A program made the position numbers and the translations under genes. From positions 3,100,501 through 3,164,500 of the forward strand of contig NZ_CP060495.1 in NCBI RefSeq assembly GCF_014334095.1: a stretch of DNA of 64,000 nt. Reading direction: 5' to 3'. The stretch is from Novosphingopyxis iocasae (GTDB lineage Bacteria > Pseudomonadota > Alphaproteobacteria > Sphingomonadales > Sphingomonadaceae). Below are positions 54,817 to 63,136 of this stretch, piece after piece; the stretch's first letter is position 1; the number at the start of each line of letters is the position of its first letter. A model generated the notes under the pieces. That model ran no database searches and was not told where the DNA came from. It worked only from the letters and a program-made list of their open reading frames with translations.

Positions 54817-55817
54817 ACATCCTCGTCACGGGCGCCGCCGGGCTGATCGGCGGCGAGGTTTGCGCGCGTCTGGCAAAGGCCGGGCACCGCGTCCACGCGC
54901 TCGTCCATCGCAACCCGGAGGTGCGCGGCAATGACGGCGCGGCGGTGGCTTTGGCGGCGGCGCACAAGGGAGATATCACGCAAGCCTTTTGCGGGATCGA
55001 TCCGGCGGCACCGGGCGCGATCGATGTCGTCATCCACTCCGCCGCCAGCCTGCGCTTCGATCTCTCGGACGCGGATTATGCCGCGGTGAATGTGGAAGGG
55101 ACCGCCCACGCGCTGGAGCTAGCGCGGGGTCTCGGCGCGGCGTTCCTCTATGTTTCCACCGCCTATGTGTGCGGGCGCACCAACGGGCCGGTGGCCGAGG
55201 AGCCGGTGCGCGCGGATGCCGATTTCGCCAATGGCTATGAGGCGAGCAAGGCCGCCGCGGAGGCGCTGGTGCGCGGCAGCGGGCTGGTTCACGCCATCGC
55301 GCGCCCCTCGATCGTGCTGGGCGAGGCGGCATCGGGCCGCATCCGCCAGTTCGACACCATCTATCAGGCGTTCAAACTGTTTGCCGAGGGGCGCATCCGG
55401 CATGTGCCCGCGCGGGAAGATGCGACGCTGGATTTCGTGGCGATCGACCATGTCGCCGCCGGGATCGCGGCGATCGCTGAGCGGATGGGGGAGGCCGATG
55501 GCGGCATCTTCCACCTCGTCTCCGGCGGCGCGCTGCCGGTGGCGGATTTCTGCGATGGCATCGGCGCATGGCCGCAATTCTCCGCGCCGGAGCGGGTCGA
55601 TCCGGCGGCGTTCGATCCCGCGGCTTTACCCCCGCTGGAGCGCCGCCTCTACGGCCGCGTGGCGGCGGTGTACGCCAGCTACTTCCAGCGCTCCCCCGCG
55701 TTCGATGATACGAACTTGCGCGCACTCACCGGGCTGAATGCGCCGCCGGCGGATGCGGACTATTTCCGGCGGCAGATCGCGTACTGTATCGCGCAGGGGT
55801 TCTTGCGCGGGGAGTAA
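54810..55817 (+). CDS. NAD(P)-dependent epimerase/reductase-like (extended SDR)
   Basis: 335 residues starting at TTG 54810, overlapping the methyltransferase by 7 bp. The Rossmann motif TGAAGLIG is at residue 8, and the catalytic residues are Ser in STAYVCG and YxxxK in YEASK near residue 147. The extended SDR type acts on nucleotide sugars or reduces acyl thioesters (NAD_binding_4-like). The coupling to ArsM suggests that it modifies the sugar or lipid part of an arsenical product. Confidence 0.88.
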   Translation: MLNILVTGAAGLIGGEVCARLAKAGHRVHALVHRNPEVRGNDGAAVALAAAHKGDITQAFCGIDPAAPGAIDVVIHSAASLRFDLSDADYAAVNVEGTAHALELARGLGAAFLYVSTAYVCGRTNGPVAEEPVRADADFANGYEASKAAAEALVRGSGLVHAIARPSIVLGEAASGRIRQFDTIYQAFKLFAEGRIRHVPAREDATLDFVAIDHVAAGIAAIAERMGEADGGIFHLVSGGALPVADFCDGIGAWPQFSAPERVDPAAFDPAALPPLERRLYGRVAAVYASYFQRSPAFDDTNLRALTGLNAPPADADYFRRQIAYCIAQGFLRGE

Positions 55818-55829
55818 GCGAACGCCCCC

Positions 55830-56579
55830 TTACCGCACATCCGGATAATCCCGCGCCATCCGCGCCCGCGCGCCGACGGCCCAAAGGATGCCGACCTTGA
55901 AATAGATCCAGTTCGCCTTCCACGGCCCCCAGGCGGCGATGCGACGGTCGGAGGTGTGGATGAAGCGGGGCACCAGCCGAATGCGGCCGATGCGCGCCAT
56001 GCGGATACACAGGTCCGCCTCCTCCATCACCTGATCGCCGGGCGTGAAGCCGCCTACGCTGAGGAAGTCGGCGCGGCGGAAGAACATCGCATGGTCGCCG
56101 AACAGCAGCCGCACCCCGCGCAGGAACAGATGCGGGCGGCACAGCAGCGGCGCGTACCAGGTCTTTGCCCAATTATGCGCGCTCGTCACCCAGCGGGTTT
56201 TCTCATGCGGCTGCCCGCCGATCAGCGGCGTGAATCCGGCGAGCGCGGTGCGCCGGTCCGCCAGCGTATCGCGCACCACCCCCACGAGGTCCGGCGGGGG
56301 GATGGTGTCGGCATGGAGCACCACCACGGTGTCGCCGCGCGCCTCGGCCACGCCGAAATTGATCTGCTTCGCGCGGCCTTTCTCGCAGCCGAGCACGCGC
56401 CAGCCTGCGGCCTCAGCAATAGCGATCGTGTCGTCCGTGCTGCCGCCATCGATGCAGAGGATTTCCGCAGGCTGCGGTTCCAGCCGCTCCAGCGCCGCCA
56501 CAAGTCGGGGCAGCGCGGCGGCCTCGTTCAGCGCGGGGATCAGGACGGTTACGCCGCCCGGTTCTAGGCGCTTAGCCAC
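55830..56579 (-). CDS. TIGR04283-type glycosyltransferase (rSAM/selenodomain-associated transferase 2)
   Basis: 249 residues from GTG 56579. GT-A fold signature PALNEAAALPRL is at residue 14 and IDGGSTDDT at about 40, with the DxD-like HADT near 77. The conserved FGDHAMFFRR and EEADLCIRM follow. Such proteins occur with radical SAM/selenodomain or arsenosugar loci. It overlaps the following TIGR04282 gene by 16 bp. The longer frame to 57563 has no start that fits the family. Confidence 0.85.
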   Translation of the reverse strand: MAKRLEPGGVTVLIPALNEAAALPRLVAALERLEPQPAEILCIDGGSTDDTIAIAEAAGWRVLGCEKGRAKQINFGVAEARGDTVVVLHADTIPPPDLVGVVRDTLADRRTALAGFTPLIGGQPHEKTRWVTSAHNWAKTWYAPLLCRPHLFLRGVRLLFGDHAMFFRRADFLSVGGFTPGDQVMEEADLCIRMARIGRIRLVPRFIHTSDRRIAAWGPWKANWIYFKVGILWAVGARARMARDYPDVR

Positions 56580-57136
56580 GGCCAGCGCTCCAGATCTTCG
56601 GGCCGGTCGCAATCGGCGAGCGTTTCCAGCAAAGCGGGTTCGATGCCCGCCGCCTCCAGCCGCCGCAGCGTCTCGGGCAATACGCGGTCGGTGCCCCAGT
56701 CCATCGCCTTCCACAGCAAAGGGAGGGCACGGGCAAAGGCGATGCTCCAATAGCCGCCGTCTTCCGCCGGGCCGATCGCGACGGGCGCGCGCTCCAGCGC
56801 CGCCGCCATCGCGCGGATGTGATCGGCTGACAGGTCCGGCACGTCCGCGCCCAGCAGCACTGCGGGCGCTTCCACCCGGCCCATGCGCGCACCCAGATCG
56901 CCGTCGCCCTGTTCGATCAGCCGCACATCCGCGCCCAGCCACTCGGCAAACGCCGCTTCGTCCGCGCCGCTGTAGCGTACGGCGAAGGGCAGGCCCGCCG
57001 CGCGCATCGCCGCCACCGTCCGCTCGGTCAGCCGCCGGTGCAGCGCCGCCGCGCCGCCCGCGCCCAGCGCCGGGATCAGCCGCGTCTTCACTTTCCCCGG
57101 CGTCGGATATTTGGCGAAGAGGTGGACGGTCGTCAT
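56564..57136 (-). CDS. TIGR04282-type transferase (rSAM/selenodomain-associated transferase 1, DUF2064)
   Basis: 190 residues from ATG 57136. The nucleotidyltransferase-like core shows AKYPTPGKVKTRL at residue 8, GADVPDL near 97 and GPAEDGGYW near 119, as in DUF2064/TIGR04282 proteins. The gene precedes the TIGR04283 partner, and the two overlap by 16 bp, a usual pairing. The substrate is unknown; glycerol or sugar transfer in arsenosugar formation is a guess from context. Confidence 0.87.
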   Translation of the reverse strand: MTTVHLFAKYPTPGKVKTRLIPALGAGGAAALHRRLTERTVAAMRAAGLPFAVRYSGADEAAFAEWLGADVRLIEQGDGDLGARMGRVEAPAVLLGADVPDLSADHIRAMAAALERAPVAIGPAEDGGYWSIAFARALPLLWKAMDWGTDRVLPETLRRLEAAGIEPALLETLADCDRPEDLERWPWLSA

Positions 57137-57231
57137 CGCGTCCCGCTCTAAACGCGTCGGTGCCGGATGGACAGCGCCCCTTCGCGTCCGCGCAATTGCC
57201 CTGGCCCCTATTTCCCCATAATCCTGCGCCG

Positions 57232-58230
57232 ATGCAGGACAACAAAGAAGAACCCGCCCCGATGCCGCTGATTTTCGGGCGCGTGCTCGACGGCAAGGGT
57301 GGCGGGCGGCCGATCGACTGGGATGAGGCGCGGTGCTGGCAGCCCGCCGCGAAGGGCGAAGTGCTGTGGGTCCATTGCGACCGCGCGCATGACGAGGTGT
57401 TCGACTGGCTGCACGAAACGCTCGGTGTGCCCGAAAGTACCGTCGAGGCGCTGACGCTGGAGGAAACCCGCCCACGTGCCTTTCGCGAGGACGAATGGCT
57501 CATCACCATCCTGCGCGGCATCAACTTCAATCCAGGCGCGGAGCCGGAGGATATGATCTCCATGCAGATGCTGGCCGATCATTGCCGCGTCATCACCCTG
57601 CGCCGCCGCCCGCTCCATTCCCCGCGCGAGGTGCTGGCCGATATCGACCGGCGGCACGGCCCGCGTTCGGCGGGCGATCTGGTGGTGGAGCTGGCCGAAA
57701 CGATGGTGGCCAAGATGGGCAGCTCGATCGTCGATATGAACGCGGTTATCGACGATCTGGAGGAGCATGAGGACGATTACGAGCCCGACGATATCCAGGA
57801 CCAGATCACCGACATTCGCCGCAACTGCCTGTCGCTGAAGCGCCATATGTCCCCCCAGCGCGAGGCGCTGCGCGACATCGGCCGCGCCGCGGTGCCGTGG
57901 CTGAACAAGCAGAACCGCCGCGATCTGCGCGACACGATCGACCGGCTGTCGCGTTATCTGGAGGACATCGACGTATCGAAGGAAAGCGCGCTCGTGCTGC
58001 AGGACGATCTCAACGCCCGCGCCAACGCGCAGTCCAACCGGACGAACTACGTCCTGTCGCTGGTCGCCGCGATCTTCCTGCCGCTGGGTTTCGTCACCGG
58101 CCTCTTGGGCATCAATGTCGGCGGCATGCCGGGCGTGAACAGCGCTCATGCGTTCTGGGACACGGTGCTGCTGTGCCTAGGGATCTTCGGCGTGCAGATC
58201 GCGATCTTCAAATGGCTGAAGTGGTTTTGA
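57232..58230 (+). CDS. zntB: ZntB/CorA-type divalent-cation transporter
   Basis: 332 residues. The N-terminal cytosolic domain is acidic; a long helix (about residues 170-260) leads to two membrane segments at the C-terminus with GINVGGMPG, the ZntB/CorA-type GxN gate loop, near residue 295, and the end KWLKWF. In ZntB this family moves zinc. Start ATG 57232, divergent from the TIGR04282 gene over 95 bp; it converges with leuB across a strong hairpin. Confidence 0.92.
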   Translation: MQDNKEEPAPMPLIFGRVLDGKGGGRPIDWDEARCWQPAAKGEVLWVHCDRAHDEVFDWLHETLGVPESTVEALTLEETRPRAFREDEWLITILRGINFNPGAEPEDMISMQMLADHCRVITLRRRPLHSPREVLADIDRRHGPRSAGDLVVELAETMVAKMGSSIVDMNAVIDDLEEHEDDYEPDDIQDQITDIRRNCLSLKRHMSPQREALRDIGRAAVPWLNKQNRRDLRDTIDRLSRYLEDIDVSKESALVLQDDLNARANAQSNRTNYVLSLVAAIFLPLGFVTGLLGINVGGMPGVNSAHAFWDTVLLCLGIFGVQIAIFKWLKWF

Positions 58231-58240
58231 GGGGAGCTGC

Positions 58241-58261
58241 GCCCCGGACTTGATCCGGGGC
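58241..58261. terminator. Perfect GC-rich hairpin between convergent zntB and leuB
   Basis: GCCCCGGA-CTTGA-TCCGGGGC is an 8-bp perfect stem with a 5-nt loop. It lies in the 39-bp gap between the convergent stops and can end transcription from both sides. The CCCCGGA/TCCGGGG palindrome is also a common dispersed repeat in alphaproteobacteria. Confidence 0.65.
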
Positions 58262-58269
58262 CCAGCTTT

Positions 58270-59313
58270 TCAGCTGCCCAGCCGCTCCGCCACCGCCTCA
58301 GCCGTTTCGCCCGTCCCAGCCGTTCCGCCCAGATCGGCGGTGCGTGCGCCGCTCGCCAGGTGCGCTTGTACCGCGGCCTCGATTCCGTCTGCCGCGTCGG
58401 CGGCGTCAAGCGAGTGGCGCAGCATCATCGCGGCGCTCAGGATCATGCCGAGGGGGTTGGCCTTGCCCTGGCCCGCAATGTCCGGCGCGCTGCCGTGGAT
58501 GGGTTCGTAAATGCCGACGCCGTCGCCGAGCGACGCGCTGGGGGCGAGGCCGATCGAGCCTGCCAGAACCGAGGCTTCGTCCGACAGGATGTCGCCGAAC
58601 ATATTCTCGGTCAGGATCACGTCGAACCAGGCGGGCGCCTCGATCAGCTTCATCGCCATGGCGTCGACCAGCATGTGATCGAGCGTGACGTCCGGGAATT
58701 CCTCGGCCTGCATCCGCACGACGACGCGGCGCCACAGGCGGCTGGAGGCGAGCACATTCGCCTTGTCGACCGAGGTGAGGCGGCCCGAGCGGCCTTGCGC
58801 CGCCTTGAAGGCGATGCGCGCGACGCGCTCCACCTCTTCGGCGCTGTAGGCGCATTCGTCGGTGGCGTGCGTCTCGCCTTCCTTCCGCTTGCCGAAATAG
58901 ATGCCGCCGGTCAGCTCGCGCACGATCAACAGGTCGATGCCCGCCGCGCGGTCTTCCTTCAGCGGGGAGAGATGTTCCAGCCCCTCGAACAGCGTGATGG
59001 GCCTGAGGTTCGCAAAGGTGCCGAGCGTTTTGCGCAGGGCCAGCAGGCCCTGTTCGGGGCGGACCTCGCCGCCCTCCCATTGAGGGCCGCCGACCGCGCC
59101 GAGCAGCACCGCGTCCGCGCCCTCGCAGGCCGCGCGGGTCCCCTCCGGGAAGGGGTCGCCATGTTTATCGATGGCGATGCCGCCGAAATCGTGGTTTTCG
59201 AAGGACAGGCCGAGGCCGAAGCGTTTATCCGCCGCTTCCAGCACTGTGCGCGCGCCCTCCAGCACTTCGGGGCCGATGCCGTCGCCGGGCAGGCAGACAA
59301 TCTTGCGGCTCAT
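58270..59313 (-). CDS. leuB: 3-isopropylmalate dehydrogenase
   Basis: 347 residues. LeuB oxidises and decarboxylates 3-isopropylmalate in leucine synthesis. Visible marks: LPGDGIGPEV at residue 7, VRELTGGIYFG near 130, and the metal-binding DAMAMKLIEAP then ENMFGDILSDEAS near 240 and 218-250. Normal length. Its start overlaps leuD by 4 bp. Last gene of the ilv-leu operon. Confidence 0.97.
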   Translation of the reverse strand: MSRKIVCLPGDGIGPEVLEGARTVLEAADKRFGLGLSFENHDFGGIAIDKHGDPFPEGTRAACEGADAVLLGAVGGPQWEGGEVRPEQGLLALRKTLGTFANLRPITLFEGLEHLSPLKEDRAAGIDLLIVRELTGGIYFGKRKEGETHATDECAYSAEEVERVARIAFKAAQGRSGRLTSVDKANVLASSRLWRRVVVRMQAEEFPDVTLDHMLVDAMAMKLIEAPAWFDVILTENMFGDILSDEASVLAGSIGLAPSASLGDGVGIYEPIHGSAPDIAGQGKANPLGMILSAAMMLRHSLDAADAADGIEAAVQAHLASGARTADLGGTAGTGETAEAVAERLGS

Positions 59314-59888
59314 GCGCGGGCGTCCTCATAAGCGGTGATGGCGTCCATCCGGTCGGTGAGATAGGCGAGCGGGTCGTTTCCCTCGAGCAGGCATTGCCGC
59401 GCGAACGGCTCCACCGTGAAGCGCGCCTCGATGTCGTTGCCGCTGGTCAGGAGGCCCTGTTCCAGATCGATGGTGACCTCGCGGCCCGGCCGGTCGAGCA
59501 GTTTGGCGTGCGTTTCGGCGTCGATTTCCACGGGCAGCAGGCCGTTTTTCAGCGCATTGCTCTTGAAGATATCGGCGATGTCGGAGCTGACCACGGCGCG
59601 GAAACCGAAATCGGACAGCGCCCAGGGCGCATGTTCGCGGCTCGACCCGCAGCCGAAATTGGGTCCGGCGACCAGGATGGCGTGGCCTTCATGCTCCGGC
59701 CCGTCGAGCGGGCTGTCCTCGCACGGGGCGCCGGCATCGTCGTAACGCCAGTCGTAAAAGGCGTTTTCGCCCAGCCCCTCGCGGCTCGTCGTCGTAAGGA
59801 AACGCGCGGGGATGATCTGATCGGTATCGATATTGGCCTGCCGCAGCACGACGGTGCCGCTCTTGAGGCGCTGGAACGGTTCGAACAT
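59310..59888 (-). CDS. leuD: 3-isopropylmalate dehydratase small subunit
   Basis: 192 residues from ATG 59888. The family N-terminus (FQRLKSGTVVLRQANIDTDQ, residues 5-24) and the conserved GPNFGCGSSREHAPW near residue 75 are present. LeuD pairs with LeuC to isomerise 2- and 3-isopropylmalate. Overlaps leuC by one base and leuB by 4 bp. Confidence 0.97.
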   Translation of the reverse strand: MFEPFQRLKSGTVVLRQANIDTDQIIPARFLTTTSREGLGENAFYDWRYDDAGAPCEDSPLDGPEHEGHAILVAGPNFGCGSSREHAPWALSDFGFRAVVSSDIADIFKSNALKNGLLPVEIDAETHAKLLDRPGREVTIDLEQGLLTSGNDIEARFTVEPFARQCLLEGNDPLAYLTDRMDAITAYEDARA

Positions 59889-61300
59889 CAGGCGATCTCC
59901 TGTTCCAGCGCGGGATATTCGCGCGGGTCCGCGATGTGGCCCGCGACGGCGCTGGCCGCGGCGGTGGCGGGGCTGGCGAGCACGGTGCGCACGCCCTTGC
60001 CCTGGCGGCCGATAAAGTTCCGGTTCGACGTGGAAACGACGAGCTCGCCCGGCGCGCCCTTGTCCCCGTTCATGGCGATGCACATCGAACAGCCGGGCTC
60101 ACGCCATTCGGCCCCGGCGGCGGTGAAGACCTGGTGCAGGCCCTCCGCCTCGGCATCGCGGCGCACGGCTTCGGAGCCGGGGACGACGAGGGCGACGACG
60201 CCGTCCGCCACCTTGCGTCCGCGCATCACGTCCGCCGCAGCGCGCAGATCTTCCAGCCGCGAGTTGGTGCAGCTGCCGATGAACACGCGGTCCACGCCTT
60301 GCGCGGTGAAGGGCTGGTCCTCGGCGAAGCGCATATAGTCGTTGGCATGGCGCGCGCCCTCGCTGTCCGTGCCGGGCAGGGTGCCCGAGACGGCGGCGGC
60401 GGCATCGGGCGAGACGCCGAAGGTGATCATCGGCTGGATCGCCGCGCCGTCCAGCGACACTTCCTTGTCGAACCAAGCTTCCGCGTCGCTGGCGAGGGTG
60501 CGCCAATCGGCAACCGCGGCGTCCCAATCCTCGGGCACCCGCTCGCGCCCTTCCAGCCAGGCGAAGGTGGTGTCGTCCGGCGCGACCAGGCCGACGCGCG
60601 CGCCCGCCTCGATCGCCATGTTGCACAGGGTCATGCGCCCTTCCATCGAGAGCGCGCGCACCGCGCTGCCGGCGAATTCCACGGCATAGCCCTGGCCGCC
60701 GTCCGCGCCGACCGCGGCAATGATGGCGAGCGCCATGTCCTTTGCGCTGCTGCCGGGCGGCAGCACGCCGTCCACAGTGACGCGCATCGATTTGGGCTTG
60801 CGCTGCAAGAGGCATTGCGTCGCGAGCACATGGCCGACTTCGGTGGTGCCGATGCCAAAGGCCAGCGCGCCGAAAGCGCCGTGCGTGCTGGTGTGGCTGT
60901 CGCCGCACACGATGGTCTTGCCGGGCTGGGTGAGGCCCAGCTCCGGGCCGATCACATGCACGATGCCGCGGCGCGGATCGCCCAGGCCGAACAGCTCGAT
61001 CCCGTGTTTTTGCGTGTTGGCGATGAGGCGCGCGACCTGCGCCTCGGCCTGCTCGGTGGCATAAGGCAGCTTGCCGTCCGCCCCGGCGGGCAGGGTGGGC
61101 GTGCTATGATCGAGCGTCGCCTTGGTCCGGTCCGGACGGCGTACGGGAAGCCCGCGCCGTTCCAGCTCCGAAAAGGCCTGCGGGCTCGTCACCTCATGGA
61201 TCAGGTGCAGATCGATATAGAGCACCGCCGGGGCGTCCGCGCTTTCGGGCACGACGACATGGCGATCCCATAATTTGTCAAACAGGCTACGGGCGGTCAT
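59888..61300 (-). CDS. leuC: 3-isopropylmalate dehydratase large subunit
   Basis: 470 residues, normal for LeuC. It is an aconitase-like enzyme; Fe-S ligands are in FIGSCTNSR near residue 346 and GCSMCIAMN near 405. [13 protein letters not shown] near residue 131 is also conserved. Its start overlaps the leuA stop by 4 bp, and its stop overlaps leuD by one base. Works with LeuD. Confidence 0.97.
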   Translation of the reverse strand: MTARSLFDKLWDRHVVVPESADAPAVLYIDLHLIHEVTSPQAFSELERRGLPVRRPDRTKATLDHSTPTLPAGADGKLPYATEQAEAQVARLIANTQKHGIELFGLGDPRRGIVHVIGPELGLTQPGKTIVCGDSHTSTHGAFGALAFGIGTTEVGHVLATQCLLQRKPKSMRVTVDGVLPPGSSAKDMALAIIAAVGADGGQGYAVEFAGSAVRALSMEGRMTLCNMAIEAGARVGLVAPDDTTFAWLEGRERVPEDWDAAVADWRTLASDAEAWFDKEVSLDGAAIQPMITFGVSPDAAAAVSGTLPGTDSEGARHANDYMRFAEDQPFTAQGVDRVFIGSCTNSRLEDLRAAADVMRGRKVADGVVALVVPGSEAVRRDAEAEGLHQVFTAAGAEWREPGCSMCIAMNGDKGAPGELVVSTSNRNFIGRQGKGVRTVLASPATAAASAVAGHIADPREYPALEQEIA

Positions 61301-62871
61301 GCCGCAGCCTCCGCAGCTTCGGCCTCTTTCGCCGTCTTGCGCGCATAATTGTTGAACGCGGCGAGCAGCGCTTCGGCGGCGGCGACGATGACGTCGGTAT
61401 TCTGGCTGCGGCCGAGGATCTTCTGCCCCTCCACGGTCAGGCCCACCTCGATGTCCATCTCGCGCGCCAGCTGGTGGGCATCGATGCTGTCCAGCGTGCC
61501 TTCCACCTCGGCAACGATGCAGAAGGCATCTGACAGCGCCTCGAACGGGCCGGTGCCGTGGCCGATGGCGCTAAGGCGTCCGCGCGTCCGGTGATCGACC
61601 ACCAGCTTCGCGGTTGGGTTCGCCGTTGCCTTGGTGCCGGTGCGCAGTTCGGCGCGCACCAGATGCCAGACGTTCGCCACATCCTCGCCCTCGATCATGG
61701 CGACCAGATCGTTATCGGTCACCTCGCGCTTGGAATCGGCGAGGGTCTTGAAGTCCGCGAACAGCGTTTCCATCCGGTTGTCGCCGATATCATAGCCCAA
61801 TGCTTCCAGGCGGGATCGCAGCGCGTGCTTGCCCGAATGTTTGCCCAGCACGAGGGTGGAGGGCATGCCGACGTCGGACGGCTCCATGATCTCATAGGTC
61901 TGGCGGTTGGCCAGCATGCCGTGCTGGTGGATGCCCGCTTCATGGGCAAAGGCGTTGCGGCCCACCACCGCCTTGTTGCGCGGCGGCGCGTTGCCGGTGC
62001 TCTCGGCCAGCAGGCCGGAGGCGGCGTAGAGCCCCTGCGTGCGGATGCCAGTATCGGCCTGGTAATGATCGGCGCGGGTCTTCAGCGCCATTACCACCTC
62101 TTCCAGCGCGCAGTTGCCCGCACGCTCGCCGATGCCGTTGATCGAACATTCGATCTGCCCCGCACCGCCGCGGATGGCGGCCAGGCTGTTGGCGACGGCC
62201 ATGCCCAGATCGTCATGGCAGTGGGTGGAAAAGATCACATGATCGCGGCGCTTCACCTGGGCGCTGAGATCGCGGAACAGCTCGTACATCTCTTCCGGGC
62301 TGGTGTAGCCCACCGTGTCGGGCACGTTCAGCACGTCCGCGCCCGCGTCGGCGGCCACCTGCAGCGCCTCGATCAGGAAGTCGCGCTCGGTACGGATCGC
62401 GTCCTCGGCGGAAAATTCGATCTGGCCGAACTTGCCGCGCGCCACGCCGATGGAGCGTTCGATTTCCTTCAGCACCTGATCGCGGTCCATGCGCAGCTTC
62501 GCCTCGCGGTGCAGCGGGCTCGTCCCGATGAACAGATGCAGGCGGTTGTTGGAGGATTTCTCCAGCGCGCGGTGGGCTGCTTCGATATCGCCGTCGCGGG
62601 TGCGGGCGAGCGAGCAGATCACGGGGCCGTCGATCTCCTCGGCCACCTTGGCCACCGCCTCGGCATCGCCGGGGGAGGCGGCGGCGAAACCGGCTTCCAT
62701 CACATCGACATTGAGGTCCGCCAGCGCGCGGGCAATGCCGAGCTTGCGCTCGGTGCTCATCGAAAAGCCCGGTGCCTGCTCGCCATCGCGCAGGGTGGTG
62801 TCGAAAATCGCGATGCGGCGTACGTCGCCTACATCGCTCTCCGGTTCGGAAATCTTATCCTGCTGCGGCAC
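61297..62871 (-). CDS. leuA: 2-isopropylmalate synthase
   Basis: 524 residues starting at GTG 62871. The HMGL-like catalytic domain has [13 protein letters not shown] near residue 24 and the metal-binding HCHDDLGMA near 214; a C-terminal LeuA dimer/allosteric domain (from about residue 395) senses leucine. First committed step of leucine synthesis. The start overlaps the ilvM-like stop by 17 bp, so it lies in one operon with the AHAS genes. Confidence 0.96.
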   Translation of the reverse strand: MPQQDKISEPESDVGDVRRIAIFDTTLRDGEQAPGFSMSTERKLGIARALADLNVDVMEAGFAAASPGDAEAVAKVAEEIDGPVICSLARTRDGDIEAAHRALEKSSNNRLHLFIGTSPLHREAKLRMDRDQVLKEIERSIGVARGKFGQIEFSAEDAIRTERDFLIEALQVAADAGADVLNVPDTVGYTSPEEMYELFRDLSAQVKRRDHVIFSTHCHDDLGMAVANSLAAIRGGAGQIECSINGIGERAGNCALEEVVMALKTRADHYQADTGIRTQGLYAASGLLAESTGNAPPRNKAVVGRNAFAHEAGIHQHGMLANRQTYEIMEPSDVGMPSTLVLGKHSGKHALRSRLEALGYDIGDNRMETLFADFKTLADSKREVTDNDLVAMIEGEDVANVWHLVRAELRTGTKATANPTAKLVVDHRTRGRLSAIGHGTGPFEALSDAFCIVAEVEGTLDSIDAHQLAREMDIEVGLTVEGQKILGRSQNTDVIVAAAEALLAAFNNYARKTAKEAEAAEAAA

Positions 62872-63136
62872 GGGGAATCTCCCTGATGAAACTGGTCGCG
62901 CCGTCGATATGCTGCGCGGAAATGACGCCGTAGACGCGGCTGACCTGGCGGATCAACGTCTCGATCTTGCGGGTGCCGTCGCGCGGGCCCAAGGACAGCG
63001 TCATGATGGAACGGTCCCTGTCGGAGCCCATCTGCATGGAGTGGATGGCCCAGCCGCGCGCCTCGATCACCCCTAGAAGCCGGCGAAGAGCACCTTCGGC
63101 AAACGCGAATTCGATGCGGATGTTCTGAATGCTCAT
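62855..63136 (-). CDS. ilvM: Short ACT-domain AHAS regulatory subunit (IlvM-like)
   Basis: 93 residues from ATG 63136: one ACT domain (IRIEFAFAEGALRRLLGVIEA) and a short tail. The usual alphaproteobacterial IlvN has about 170 residues with an additional C-terminal domain; this size matches enterobacterial IlvM. It would activate the catalytic subunit encoded just upstream and set valine sensitivity. Overlaps that gene by one base and leuA by 17 bp. Confidence 0.85.
   Translation of the reverse strand: MSIQNIRIEFAFAEGALRRLLGVIEARGWAIHSMQMGSDRDRSIMTLSLGPRDGTRKIETLIRQVSRVYGVISAQHIDGATSFIREIPRAAAG

Noticed and set aside
56580-57563. Long upstream extension of the TIGR04283 glycosyltransferase frame
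   Set aside because: The extension is a shadow of the TIGR04282 gene; the family N-terminus begins at GTG 56579.
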